From Mesorhizobium sp. Root554 (GTDB lineage: Bacteria; Pseudomonadota; Alphaproteobacteria; Rhizobiales; Rhizobiaceae): 64,000 bases of DNA. Below are positions 25,802 to 34,455 of the stretch, in pieces; positions within the stretch are counted from its first letter, which is position 1; every line of letters begins with the position of its first letter. A program made the translations under genes and the position numbers. A model generated the notes under the pieces. That model was given only the letters and a program-made list of their open reading frames with translations. It did not search any database and was not told the DNA's origin. The stretch spans positions 1,626,042 through 1,690,041 of the forward strand of contig NZ_LMGA01000001.1 in assembly GCF_001427025.1 (NCBI RefSeq), in the 5' to 3' direction.

Positions 25802-26521
25802 CTGGACTGGAAAATTGCAATCGAAATCCATCGCGAAGCGCTGAGGCGCATCCTGGCGGCGCTCGTCGCCATGGCGGGTTTTCCGGTTTGGCACGCTGGC
25901 GGCGGCGCGGCTGGCACGGATGCGGGCATCACCCTGCCGCGCCGGCTGCATCGCGCCGTGCTCGCCCTTTTGCGACCGGCCGAAGCCGCCGCGCGGCGGC
26001 TGGTCATTATCGCCGCGCGCGGCCTCGTCGTGGTGCTACCACCGCGCAAATCCTCACAGGAGGGTTCGGCCCTGCGCATCGCCGGCAGTCTGCCGACGCC
26101 GCCGAAAGCCGTCGCGCGCGCCCTGCCGCTGTTCGATCCTTTACCGCGCTGGACCCAACACATTTCTCATTCGGCCGTGCCGCGAATTTCCGTTCCCGGC
26201 TTCAGCGCGCCCTTCCCGGTCGCGCTCCCTTCGCCGCACGATCCGATCGGCGCGGCGCGTCTCCTGCTGCGCCTCGAGGCGCTGGGTTCCGTGCTGGACG
26301 ACCTGCCGCGCCATGCCCGCCGCCTCGCCTGCCTGCGGGCGGCAAGGCGCCAGCCCGCCGCGTCGGCGATTGCCGGTCCGGTGCGGCTCAAGCGCACCTG
26401 GCCGCTGCGGCCGGGCCGGCCGCCGGGCTCCCGGCCAAGCCGGCGATCCGCCCATGCGGTTCACGCGGTTCTGGGCGATCTCCAGGGCCTCGCCGTCTGG
26501 GCGCTTTCAGACACGTCCTGA
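25802..26521 (+). CDS. Conserved rhizobial hypothetical protein, apparent CTG start
   Basis: 239 residues if started at the CTG at 25802, which reads (M)DWKIAIEIHREALRRILA and has AAGGAGA five bases upstream. The first ATG (25871) would drop this N-terminus and has no ribosome site. I remember rhizobial homologs beginning MDWKIAIE. The product has a hydrophobic N-terminal helix, ITLPRRLHRAVLALLRPAEA, a Pro/Arg-rich middle, PRISVPGFSAPFPVALP, and VWPLRPGRPPG-like text (here TWPLRPGRPPG) near the end. Several features suggest a membrane-associated protein. No named domain or function. Confidence 0.65.
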   Translation: MDWKIAIEIHREALRRILAALVAMAGFPVWHAGGGAAGTDAGITLPRRLHRAVLALLRPAEAAARRLVIIAARGLVVVLPPRKSSQEGSALRIAGSLPTPPKAVARALPLFDPLPRWTQHISHSAVPRISVPGFSAPFPVALPSPHDPIGAARLLLRLEALGSVLDDLPRHARRLACLRAARRQPAASAIAGPVRLKRTWPLRPGRPPGSRPSRRSAHAVHAVLGDLQGLAVWALSDTS

Positions 26522-26758
26522 CGGTCGGTCCCTCCAGCGTTGCGGCCAATGCCATCCGTCGAAGCATGTCGCTTGCCGACGGTCGTTTCCGCGCGCCTCT
26601 GCTGTCGTCATCCCGGAAGCCGGTGGAAAATCAAGCAGCATGACGCGCGTGGTCGAACGGACGAAAATTTCGATGCCCGTGTCGGCACCGCGCCTCCCGG
26701 AACGTCCTATGCATGGCCGTCGTTTCAGGACGGACAGTTTGAACCGCAAGGAGCCCCC

Positions 26759-27238
26759 ATGACCATTCCGAAAAACACCATCTGCATCTGGTACGACAAG
26801 GACGCCGAGGCGGCCGCGAACTTCTACGCCTCGGTCTTCCCGGATACGAAGGTCGGCGCGATCCACCGTTCGCCGAGCGACAATCCGGGCAACAAGGAAG
26901 GCGACGTGCTCGTCGTCGATTTCACCGTCTGCGGCATCCCCTGCATCGGCCTGAATGGCGGCACGATCTTCAAGCAGACGGAAGCCTTCTCCTTCCAGAT
27001 CGCCACCGACGACCAGGAGGAGACCGACCGCTACTGGAACGCCATCGTTTCCAATGGCGGCCAGGAAAGCGAGTGCGGCTGGTGCAAGGACAAATGGGGC
27101 GTTTCCTGGCAGATCACGCCGCGCACCCTGACCGAGGCGATGGCCGCCGGCGGCGCCGAAGCCAAGCGCGCCTTCGACGCCATGATGAAAATGCAGAAGA
27201 TCGACGTCGCCAAGATCGACGCCGCGCGGCGGGGGTGA
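26759..27238 (+). CDS. PhnB-like VOC protein (3-demethylubiquinone methyltransferase-like fold)
   Basis: 159 residues: ICIWYDKDAEAAANFYASVF, HRSPSDNPGNKEGDVLVVDF, FSFQIATDDQEETDRYWNAI and CGWCKDKWGVSWQITPRTLT are the usual PhnB/glyoxalase-superfamily strands. These proteins carry a methyltransferase-derived Pfam name, but the activity is rarely known. AAGGAG precedes the ATG at good spacing. The C-terminus KKMQKIDVAKIDAA-like helix (MMKMQKIDVAKIDAA) is typical. Confidence 0.82.
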   Translation: MTIPKNTICIWYDKDAEAAANFYASVFPDTKVGAIHRSPSDNPGNKEGDVLVVDFTVCGIPCIGLNGGTIFKQTEAFSFQIATDDQEETDRYWNAIVSNGGQESECGWCKDKWGVSWQITPRTLTEAMAAGGAEAKRAFDAMMKMQKIDVAKIDAARRG

Positions 27239-27354
27239 GAGCCCGGTTCGCCGCAGGCGAATCCATCGTGCCGGTGGCACGATGGAAGGGCTCGAACGCC
27301 GGGGAGCTGCGGAGCAGCGGGGGCCCCCGGCAGGGACAGCGGACGCGAACGCCT

Positions 27355-27500
27355 CCTACCTCCCCCTTGTGGGGAGGTCGGCGGGCAAGGCCCGCCGGGT
27401 GGGGGTGGATCAACGAAGAAGGTTTTTCACCCCCACCCCCTCTTGCAAACTTCGCTTCGCTTCCATCGCTCGTCCGACCCTCCCCACAATGGGGAGGGTA
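27355..27500. repeat. Dispersed palindromic repeat, family B
   Basis: The ends pair as CTCCCCCTTGTGGGGAGG and CCTCCCCACAATGGGGAGG, with an inner GGCGGGCAAGGCCCGCC palindrome. The reverse complement of 46311-46449 repeats about 50 bases of it with one visible mismatch. It lies between the PhnB-like gene and the DMT exporter and may end transcription from both. Confidence 0.75.
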
Positions 27501-27511
27501 AAACGCTCCTC

Positions 27512-28375
27512 CTACCGGGCGAACCGCCTCGCCCCGGCCACGCACAGGATCACCGCCACCGTCACCGCCAGCATCAGCGGCGTCACCGGCTCATGCAGCA
27601 GCGTCGCCGCCAGCGCCAGGCCGAAGAAGGGCTGCAGCAGCTGCAGCTGCCCGACCGCCGCGATGCCGCCCTGCGCCAGTCCGCGATACCAGAACACGAA
27701 GCCGATCAGCATGGAGAACACCGAGACGTAGGCGAGGCTGGCCCAGGCCGGCGTTTCTATGTTCGAGAAGCTCGGCGGCAGGGTGAGGCAGACCAGCACG
27801 GCCATGACCGGCAGCGACAGCACCAGCGCCCAGGAGATGACCTGCCAGCCGCCGAGCCGCCGCGACAGCCGCGCCCCCTCGGCGTAACCGAGCCCGCAGG
27901 CGAGGATCGCCGCCAGCATCAGCCCGTCGCCGATGGGCGAGGCCTCCAGCCCCTGCGACAGCGCGAACCCCGCCACCAGCGCGCTGCCGGCCACCGAGAA
28001 CACCCAGAAGATCGGCTTCGGCCGCTCCCCGGCGCGCATCACGCCGAACACCGCCGTCGCCAGCGGCAGCAGCCCGACGAAGACGATGGAGTGCGCCGCC
28101 GTGACATGCTGCAGCGCAAGCGCGGTCAACAGGGGGAAGCCGATGACGACGCCCAGCGAGACCACGGCGAGCGCCGCGAGGTCGCCGCGCGCCGGCCGCT
28201 TCTCCCGAAACATGGCGAGCAGGCCAAGCGCCAGCACGCCGGCGATCGCCGCGCGGGCGACGGTCAGGAACACCGGGTCGAACTGCAGCACGGCGATGCG
28301 CGTCGCCGGCAGCGATCCGCTGAAGATCACCACGCCGACAAAGCCGTTGAACCAACCGGCGGCTGACCGCTCCAT
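27512..28375 (-). CDS. DMT/EamA family exporter
   Basis: 287 residues, about ten hydrophobic segments in two EamA repeats (FVGVVIFSGSLPATRIAVLQ at the start; SVFSMLIGFVFWYRGLAQGG and QPFFGLALAATLLHEPVTPL late in repeat two). It exports small metabolites, possibly amino acids. The ATG at 28375 has GAAGGAGC upstream. It is divergent from a MocR regulator with an 88-bp shared promoter, so its expression is probably controlled by that protein. Confidence 0.85.
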   Translation of the reverse strand: MERSAAGWFNGFVGVVIFSGSLPATRIAVLQFDPVFLTVARAAIAGVLALGLLAMFREKRPARGDLAALAVVSLGVVIGFPLLTALALQHVTAAHSIVFVGLLPLATAVFGVMRAGERPKPIFWVFSVAGSALVAGFALSQGLEASPIGDGLMLAAILACGLGYAEGARLSRRLGGWQVISWALVLSLPVMAVLVCLTLPPSFSNIETPAWASLAYVSVFSMLIGFVFWYRGLAQGGIAAVGQLQLLQPFFGLALAATLLHEPVTPLMLAVTVAVILCVAGARRFAR

Positions 28376-28444
28376 GCCATGCTCCTTCGAAACTGCCCGC
28401 TTCGTATCGGCGTTCCGGACTGGCGAAACCAGAAACGGTTCGTT

Positions 28445-28462
28445 ACAGTTCGTTCAAACTGT
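28445..28462. promoter_or_regulatory. Putative MocR operator
   Basis: ACAGTT and AACTGT are inverted around six bases immediately before the MocR start, and GTTCGTT occurs twice (at about 28439 and 28449). Repeats at this position between a MocR gene and its divergent transporter are the usual arrangement for this regulator family. Confidence 0.5.
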
Positions 28463-28463
28463 T

Positions 28464-29888
28464 ATGGCGTCGAGTTCAGTACAGATGAGTGACTCCCTTG
28501 CCGGCACGCGGGTCGAGCATGTCATGCGAACGGTGCGCCAGCGCATCGCCGGGCGCAGCCTCACCGTCGGCGCGAAACTGCCCTCCGTCCGCGCCATGGC
28601 CTCGGCGCTCAAAGTGTCGCCCTCGACGGTGGTGGAGGCCTATGAGCGGCTGGTCGCCGAAGGCGCCATCCGCTCCCGTCCGGGCTCGGGCTTCTACGTC
28701 GCCGGGCAGGCGACGCCGCTGGCCCTGTCGGAGGTCGGCCCGAAGCTCGACCGCGCCGTCGATCCGTTCTGGGTTTCCCGGCAATCGCTTGAGGCCGGCG
28801 AGGCCAGCCTGAAGCCGGGTTGCGGCTGGCTGCCGCCGTCGTGGATGCCGCAGGACGGCATCCGCAAGGCGCTGCGCGCGCTCTCCCGCGCCGACGGCCC
28901 CGCCCTGGCCGACTATGGCTCGCCGCTCGGCTTGCCGCCGCTGCGCCGGCTCATCGCCCGCAGGATCGCCGAACGCGGCATCGAGGCGGCGCCGGACCAG
29001 ATCCTGCTGACGGAGTCCGGTACGCAGGCGCTGGACCTGCTCTGCCGCCTGCTTCTGGAGCCGGGCGATGTGGTACTGCTCGACGACCCCTGCTACTTCA
29101 ATTTCCAGGCGTTGCTGCGCGCTCACCGGGTCCGCGTCGTCAGCGTGCCCTATACGCCGACCGGTCCCGATATCGAACGTCTCGAAGCGGTGCTCGCCGA
29201 GCACCGGCCCCGTCTCTACCTCACCAATTCCGCCATCCACAACCCCACCGGCGCGGTGCTGTCGCCGGTCGCCGCCCACAAGGTGCTCAAGCTGGCCGAG
29301 CGGTTCGCGCTGACGATCGTCGAGGATGACATCTTCGCCGATTTCGAACACAGCCCGGCGCCCCGTCTGGCTGCGTTCGACGGATTGGACCGCGTCATCC
29401 ACATCGGCAGTTTCTCCAAGACGCTGTCGGCCTCGGCGCGCTGCGGCTATGTCGCGGCGCGGCCCGAATGGATCGAAAGGCTGATCGACCTCAAGATCGC
29501 CACCTCCTTCGGCGGCGGCCGGCTGGATGCCGAACTGGTGCTGGCCGTCCTGAGCGATGGCGGCTACCGGAAGCACCTGGAACATCTGCGCGGCAGGCTG
29601 GCGCGCGCCCGCTTCGACGTCGCGGGGAGGCTGAGGACCATCGGCGTGACGCCCTGGCTCGAGCCGCAGGCCGGCATGCTGTTGTGGTGCCGGCTGCCGG
29701 ACGATGTCGATGCCGCCGACATTGCCCGCGCGGCGCTTGCCGAAAACATCGTGCTCGCGCCGGGAAACGTGTTCAGCCCGTGGCAATCGGCCCGAAGCGC
29801 GATGCGGTTCAACGTCTCGCAGATGTCGGACGACCGCATTTTTCAGGTGCTGGACAGGGTGTTGCGGGGCACCGTGCAAAACCGCTGA
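28464..29888 (+). CDS. MocR-type GntR/aminotransferase fusion regulator
   Basis: 474 residues. The N-terminal GntR winged helix (about 10-80) reads RQRIAGRSLTVGAKLPSVRA, SPSTVVEAYERLVAEGAIRS and RPGSGFYVAG. The C-terminal fold-I aminotransferase domain has ESGTQALDLLCRLLLEPGDV, TNSAIHNPTGAV, the Asp pair VEDDIFADF and the PLP lysine region HIGSFSKTLSASARCGYVAA. Such proteins sense PLP or an amino compound. The ATG at 28464 gives MASSSVQMSD; a second ATG at 28485 is possible. It probably controls the divergent EamA exporter. Confidence 0.88.
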   Translation: MASSSVQMSDSLAGTRVEHVMRTVRQRIAGRSLTVGAKLPSVRAMASALKVSPSTVVEAYERLVAEGAIRSRPGSGFYVAGQATPLALSEVGPKLDRAVDPFWVSRQSLEAGEASLKPGCGWLPPSWMPQDGIRKALRALSRADGPALADYGSPLGLPPLRRLIARRIAERGIEAAPDQILLTESGTQALDLLCRLLLEPGDVVLLDDPCYFNFQALLRAHRVRVVSVPYTPTGPDIERLEAVLAEHRPRLYLTNSAIHNPTGAVLSPVAAHKVLKLAERFALTIVEDDIFADFEHSPAPRLAAFDGLDRVIHIGSFSKTLSASARCGYVAARPEWIERLIDLKIATSFGGGRLDAELVLAVLSDGGYRKHLEHLRGRLARARFDVAGRLRTIGVTPWLEPQAGMLLWCRLPDDVDAADIARAALAENIVLAPGNVFSPWQSARSAMRFNVSQMSDDRIFQVLDRVLRGTVQNR

Positions 29889-30152
29889 TGCGTCCTTTTC
29901 TTGACTCCACGCCAAAAACCGGGCTTTAGAAAACCCAAGGAGAGTGGGACTTGCCGCTTTTCGTGGCCGGAAAACGCGAATGCGCGCATCGGCCCGCCAG
30001 AAAAATGGCGGCGGCACAGGGATTGGTTAACCAACTTTGTCCATCTTTTGAATCAATCGGCAACAACGGCATGGCGCGGGGGCGCGCCGCAGGTTTGTTC
30101 GGCAGCGTCGGTCCTGAAGGCCGCGACGCCGGTTGAGAGAAAATTGGTTGGT

Positions 30153-31547
30153 ATGGCGTATTTGTTTGTGAAGGGCGGACGTTCCGCCAGCGGCTCGACC
30201 CGCAAGCCGGCTGGCTATGGCAGCGTCCTGCGCTGGGCCGTGGTCCCCGCTGTCGGCGCCGGCCTCGTCCTGTGGTCGCTGGCTATGATGGCCGGCCTGT
30301 CCTCGGCGGCGAACACGCTGGCCTCGGACCTGAATCCGCATGCCCTGCCCTCGTCCACGCTCGCTGCCCTTTCCGGCGCGCCGCGGCACAGCCTCCGCCT
30401 TGCCGGCGCACAGCCTTCGGCTCCGCGCGAGGCCCGCGTCCTGCCGGGCTTGAAGCCGTCCGGCGTGGAAAAATCGGTTCGCCTCGCCGGCCTCGACGCT
30501 ACGCCGCTTGCGCATATCCAATCCGCCGCCGAGCGTTTCGACCGCAAGGTAGCCGAGGCGGCGTTGTCGCCGGCCAAGCTTGCCGCCGCCTTCGCGCAGG
30601 CCGATATGGTCCTTGCCAGCGCCGAGCCGGCCCCGCCACCCCTGCGCGAGCGCTTCTCCAGCGGGATATCCGTTCACGGTGCGCCCGAGGCATCCCGTTT
30701 CGGCCCCGGCGTCACCGAGACTGTACGTTCGTCGCGCCTCGCATTGGCGCTTGCCGCCGCCGGTGAGGTCGAGGTCGCCCTCGTCTACCCGACCGCGATC
30801 GCCTCAGACGTGCCGGACGGCATTTTTGTGTCGCCGCTGGAACCGGTCGAGGCAGAAGGCGACACGGTCCTGCTCGCCGCAATTCCCGAGGCTGCGCCGT
30901 TGCCGACGCGTCGTCCGAAGCTGACCGAAACCGCGCGCGCCGAGGCTGCACCCTCCAATGCCGCGCGGCCGGACGCCGGACCACGCATCGCCGAAGCAGC
31001 CAAACCCGCGCGCAAGCCCGCCGAAAAGCCGAAACAGGAAATGCTTGCCTTCGCCCGTCCGGACAATCCCGATGGCGGCGGCATTTTCAAGAAGCTGTTC
31101 TCGGCCCCGCGCCCCCGCAAGGACACCGCCATCTACGACATCAGCGCGCAAACGGTTTATATGCCCGACGGCACGCGGCTGGAAGCGCACTCCGGCATCG
31201 GACGGATGGTCGACAATGTCGCCTATATCGGGGTGAAGAACCTCGGCCCGACGCCGCCCGACACCTACAGGATGGTGATGCGCGAATCGCGCTTCTATGG
31301 CGTCGAGGCGATTCGCCTGCTGCCGGTCGACGGCAAGACCAAGCATGGCCGCGATGGGCTGCTCGCCCACAGCTATCTGCTGCGTGGCGGCGCTGCGCAG
31401 TCGCATGGCTGCGTTGCCTTCAAGGACTATCCGAAGTTCCTCAAGGCCTTCAAGGCAGGCAAGGTCAAGTACCTCGTCGTCGTGGCTGGACGCGGCGGCC
31501 GAAGCCAGCCCGCCACGCGCATGGCCCGGAACGGCAACGACGCCTGA
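30153..31547 (+). CDS. DUF2778 L,D-transpeptidase/amidase-like protein with membrane anchor
   Basis: 464 residues. An N-terminal membrane segment (VVPAVGAGLVLWSLAMMAGL, about 30-50) is followed by about 280 Ala/Pro-rich residues. The C-terminal catalytic-type domain reads YDISAQTVYMPDGTRLEAHS, DTYRMVMRESRFYGVEAIRL and YLLRGGAAQSHGCVAFKDY. The SHGC motif is the catalytic Cys/His signature of L,D-transpeptidase-like enzymes, and DUF2778 includes Tlde1-type cell-wall hydrolases. It probably acts on periplasmic peptidoglycan. The start is uncertain: ATG at 30153 or TTG at 30144. 29889-30152 upstream is non-coding and has GGTTAACC and a GAATC. Confidence 0.78.
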   Translation: MAYLFVKGGRSASGSTRKPAGYGSVLRWAVVPAVGAGLVLWSLAMMAGLSSAANTLASDLNPHALPSSTLAALSGAPRHSLRLAGAQPSAPREARVLPGLKPSGVEKSVRLAGLDATPLAHIQSAAERFDRKVAEAALSPAKLAAAFAQADMVLASAEPAPPPLRERFSSGISVHGAPEASRFGPGVTETVRSSRLALALAAAGEVEVALVYPTAIASDVPDGIFVSPLEPVEAEGDTVLLAAIPEAAPLPTRRPKLTETARAEAAPSNAARPDAGPRIAEAAKPARKPAEKPKQEMLAFARPDNPDGGGIFKKLFSAPRPRKDTAIYDISAQTVYMPDGTRLEAHSGIGRMVDNVAYIGVKNLGPTPPDTYRMVMRESRFYGVEAIRLLPVDGKTKHGRDGLLAHSYLLRGGAAQSHGCVAFKDYPKFLKAFKAGKVKYLVVVAGRGGRSQPATRMARNGNDA

Positions 31548-31688
31548 TCCCAAGCCGGGAAACGGGCGACCTTTCAGCGTCACGGCGTTGTCACGCACCT
31601 ATCATGTTGGCGGCCTAGACAGGCAGGCGAACGTTCCGGCCATGGCCGGAGCGCGGTTCAGCCGTCTATCGCCCATGAGAGGTCCACC

Positions 31689-33182
31689 ATGAAGAATATC
31701 CACCCTCCGGTCGCGCGTGCCATACTCCTGGCAGCGCTGACGGCTCTTACGTCATCCGTCGCCCTGGCTGACAATTCCGCCACCGTTGGCGGCACCGCCT
31801 TCGTCAACAAGGGACTGGTCGGCGCCGGCCGTATCCCAGCCAACCAGAAGGACCAGTTCGGCGAGACCTTCGGTTCCGGTTCCGGCATGGCCATCGACCA
31901 GCAAGGCTGGACGCGCGACGCCAACGGCTACAAGGGCACGTTGTGGCTGCTGCCGGACCGCGGCTACAACGCCGTCGGCACCGTCGATTACCGCCCGCGC
32001 CTCAATACGCTGTCGATCGAGTTCTCGCCGGTCGTTCCGGGCGCGACGCCTGAAGCCGGCAGCCAGCAGGCCGGCGTCAAGGCGACGCTGACCGACAGTC
32101 TGCTGCTCACCGACAATGCCGGCGCCGACACCACCGGTCTCGATCCGCTCGATGGCGTCCGCGCCGCCGCCGGCGACATGCCGATCCTGCCGGAAGCCAA
32201 CGGCAAGATCGCGCTCGACAATGAGGCGATCGCGCGCCTGCCCGACGGGACCATGTTCATTTCCGACGAATATGGTCCGAACATCTACCGTTTTTCGGCC
32301 GAGGGCCGGTTGCTGTCGGCGACGCAGCCGCCCGCCGCCATGGTACCGATGCGCAAGGGCGCGGCCAATTTCGCCTCCAACAATCCGGGACCCGGAGCGG
32401 CCGGGCCGGAGCCGAAGAACCCCGAGACCGGCCGGCAGAACAATCAGGGCCTTGAAGGCATGGCGCTGACGCCAGACGGCAAGACGCTCATCGCCGTGCT
32501 GCAATCGGCGGCGCGGCAGGATGGCGGCGACGCGCCCTCGACGCGCCAGAATACCCGCGCGCTCGTCTATGATGCGACCGACCCGTCTCAGTTGAAGCTT
32601 GCGCACGAATACATCGTGCCGCTGCCGGTCTTCACCGATGCCAAGGGCAAGACCACGGTTGCCGCCCAGAGCGAGATCGTAGCGCTCACCGACAAGACCT
32701 TCCTCATGCTGTCGCGCGACAGCGGCAACGGCCAGGGCCTCAAGGGCGACACCTCGCTCTACCGCTCCATCGACATCGTCGACGTTTCTGCCGCGACCGA
32801 CATTGCCGGAACCGATTTCGACAAGGACAAGCCCGCCGCGCCGAAGGGCGTCGTGGACGCATCGATCAAGCCGGCAACGCTCACGCCTTTCATCGACATG
32901 AACGGTGGCGCCGAGCTGGCCCGATTCGGCCTGCACAACGGCGCGCCGAACGACAAGGACAATCTATCCGAGAAGTGGGAAGCGATGTCGCTCGCCAGCG
33001 TGCTCGACCCCAAACTGCCGGACGACTACTTCCTCTTCGTCGCCAACGACAATGATTTCCTGACGCAGGACGGCTATCAGGTCGGCGCAGCCTACAAGGC
33101 GGAGGACGGTGCCGATGTCGACACCATGTTCCTCGTCTATCAGGTCACCCTGCCAGGGTTGACGACGCACGCATCCCAGTAA
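31689..33182 (+). CDS. Secreted esterase-like activity of phytase family protein
   Basis: 497 residues with a signal peptide (AILLAALTALTSSVALADN). The phytase-like propeller reads GSGSGMAIDQQGW, GTLWLLPDRGYNAVG, DNEAIARLPDGTMFISDEYG, QNNQGLEGMALTPDGKTLI and YFLFVANDNDFLTQDG. This family (Phytase-like, PF13449) is periplasmic and may hydrolyse phosphate esters. A stem-loop follows at 33209. The role in this cell is unknown. Confidence 0.85.
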   Translation: MKNIHPPVARAILLAALTALTSSVALADNSATVGGTAFVNKGLVGAGRIPANQKDQFGETFGSGSGMAIDQQGWTRDANGYKGTLWLLPDRGYNAVGTVDYRPRLNTLSIEFSPVVPGATPEAGSQQAGVKATLTDSLLLTDNAGADTTGLDPLDGVRAAAGDMPILPEANGKIALDNEAIARLPDGTMFISDEYGPNIYRFSAEGRLLSATQPPAAMVPMRKGAANFASNNPGPGAAGPEPKNPETGRQNNQGLEGMALTPDGKTLIAVLQSAARQDGGDAPSTRQNTRALVYDATDPSQLKLAHEYIVPLPVFTDAKGKTTVAAQSEIVALTDKTFLMLSRDSGNGQGLKGDTSLYRSIDIVDVSAATDIAGTDFDKDKPAAPKGVVDASIKPATLTPFIDMNGGAELARFGLHNGAPNDKDNLSEKWEAMSLASVLDPKLPDDYFLFVANDNDFLTQDGYQVGAAYKAEDGADVDTMFLVYQVTLPGLTTHASQ

Positions 33183-33208
33183 CGTCAGATTTGCCAGGGA
33201 CCATTGAA

Positions 33209-33230
33209 AAGGGCCCGATTTCGGGCCCTT
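33209..33230. terminator. Terminator stem-loop
   Basis: AAGGGCCCGA and TCGGGCCCTT form a perfect 10-bp stem around TT. Read on the minus strand it is followed by TTTTC, so it best serves the ferritin-like gene ending at 33245. It may also help end the plus-strand esterase transcript. Confidence 0.75.
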
Positions 33231-33244
33231 CGCGTCGATCCGTA

Positions 33245-33559
33245 TCAGTCGACCTTCTTTTCACCCTTCTCGCCGGCTTTGACGATGTCTCCGGTGGTGA
33301 AGAGTATTTCCTTCAGTTCGGTGCGCCAGTCCGGCTTGGCCCGCAGCAGCCACTCCAGATCCATGCCGAAATGCTTGAATTCTTCCTTCTGCGCGTTCTC
33401 CATAATCGCCCGCGCCGACTTGTCCTTCTCAACCGAGATGCGCTGTTCATACCAGCTTATCGCCTCGGCTTCCTCGATCAGCGACGTGATCATGCGCGCG
33501 AATGTGCGCACCTTCTGCGTCAGCTCTTCGGGTGGCTCGTGATATTGCTCGGTGGCCAT
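33245..33559 (-). CDS. Encapsulated-ferritin-like (EncFtn-type) protein
   Basis: 104 residues, two helices plus a tail. LIEEAEAISWYEQRI and ENAQKEEFKHFGMDLEWLLR match the EncFtn ferroxidase pattern: Glu30, Trp36, Tyr37, Glu60 and His63 align with the metal-site residues E32, W38, Y39, E62 and H65 I recall from Rhodospirillum rubrum EncFtn. Family proteins oxidise Fe(II) as decamers inside an encapsulin shell. Here no encapsulin is encoded in the window, and the C-terminal LTVGSLRR-like cargo tail is absent (it ends GEKGEKKVD). An iron-permease-family gene lies 450 bp upstream on the same strand. Confidence 0.8.
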   Translation of the reverse strand: MATEQYHEPPEELTQKVRTFARMITSLIEEAEAISWYEQRISVEKDKSARAIMENAQKEEFKHFGMDLEWLLRAKPDWRTELKEILFTTGDIVKAGEKGEKKVD

Positions 33560-33629
33560 GGTTCTCTCCGATTGCCTCTATTGCCTCCAGCAACGGACGA
33601 CGTGCCAAGAGGGTTGCGATGCCGGCTGT

Positions 33630-33941
33630 TCAGCCGCGCATGTCCTTGAGTTTCTCCGCCGCCGACGCCGCAAGGTCGGCATAGCGGTCCTCGAGGCGCT
33701 CCGCGGCCTCGATGATCGGAAAATCGTGGCCGAATTTCTCCAGCGCCATGCGTAGCTTCTCGACGAAGTCGGCCTGAGTCTCCAGCGCGGAAAACAGCGC
33801 CCTCACCTGCGCCTCGCTGATCTCGGGATCGTCCAGCATCGACGGCACGTCGCGGCTCATCCTGTCGCCCGTCTCCGTCTGTTGCCTGAGGATTTCCAGC
33901 CAGTCGTTCAAAAGCGGCTCTCCGTTCATCGGCGGCACCAT
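33630..33941 (-). CDS. Hypothetical helical protein
   Basis: 103 residues from the ATG at 33941; starts at 33929 or a TTG at 33965 are possible and no ribosome site decides. Soluble and helical: LLNDWLEILRQQTETGDRMS, EAQVRALFSALETQADFVEK and ERLEDRYADLAASAAEKLKD. It is on the same strand just upstream of the ferritin-like gene, 70 bp apart. No recognised domain. Confidence 0.6.
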   Translation of the reverse strand: MVPPMNGEPLLNDWLEILRQQTETGDRMSRDVPSMLDDPEISEAQVRALFSALETQADFVEKLRMALEKFGHDFPIIEAAERLEDRYADLAASAAEKLKDMRG

Positions 33942-34005
33942 GCTCGGCGCATCAGGCCGGGTCAATCATTGTAACGGCGACAGCTGCCGGAAAAGAGCGC
34001 GGCGA

Positions 34006-34455
34006 TCAGGCAGCGCTCTGGCGCGGCTTCTGTTTCCTGGAACTGACCGTCTCGGCGGTCTTGCGCGCGATCTTCTTGACCTTTTGTTCCTCTTCCCGGT
34101 CGTGGCGCTTGGCGGCCTCTTCGCATTTGTTGCGGATTTCCTCCACCTCGCTTTCCGTCAAATGTTCGATGCCAATGAAATGATTCTGCGCCTCGCCCAC
34201 CCGGATCAGCTCGTCGAGCTTCGCCTGAATGGCAGCGCCATCGCGGTTCTGGGTGTTCTGAATGAGAAAGACCATCAGGAAGGTGATGATGGTCGTGCCG
34301 GTGTTGATGACCAGTTGCCAGGTGTCCGAAAAGCCGAAGACAGGCCCGCTGACAGCCCAAACGATCACGGTCAGGCAACAGATCGCGAAGGTGAGCGGCA
34401 GGCCGGTTATATGGGCAACCTTGTTGGCGACCTTGGTGAAAAGCTTTTCGAACAT
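34006..34455 (-). CDS. Low-affinity iron permease family protein
   Basis: 149 residues. Two N-terminal membrane segments (GLPLTFAICCLTVIVWAVSG and INTGTTIITFLMVFLIQNTQ) are followed by NRDGAAIQAKLDELI, the Iron_permease (PF04120) signature, and a charged coiled tail ending in Lys/Arg. Despite the name, an iron-transport role is poorly established in bacteria. GGGAAT-type spacing precedes the ATG. It is first in a same-strand run with the helical and ferritin-like genes. Confidence 0.83.
   Translation of the reverse strand: MFEKLFTKVANKVAHITGLPLTFAICCLTVIVWAVSGPVFGFSDTWQLVINTGTTIITFLMVFLIQNTQNRDGAAIQAKLDELIRVGEAQNHFIGIEHLTESEVEEIRNKCEEAAKRHDREEEQKVKKIARKTAETVSSRKQKPRQSAA

Noticed and set aside
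25264..25844. Open frames upstream of the CTG-start gene
   Set aside because: They run through families A and C repeats on both strands without ribosome sites.
18637..27500. Possible CRISPR array
   Set aside because: Repeats are palindromic, irregularly spaced and few; no unique equal-length spacers and no cas genes.
33245..34455. A full encapsulin iron-storage operon
   Set aside because: Only the ferritin-like cargo type is present; neighbours are a helical unknown and an iron-permease-family protein, with no shell protein.
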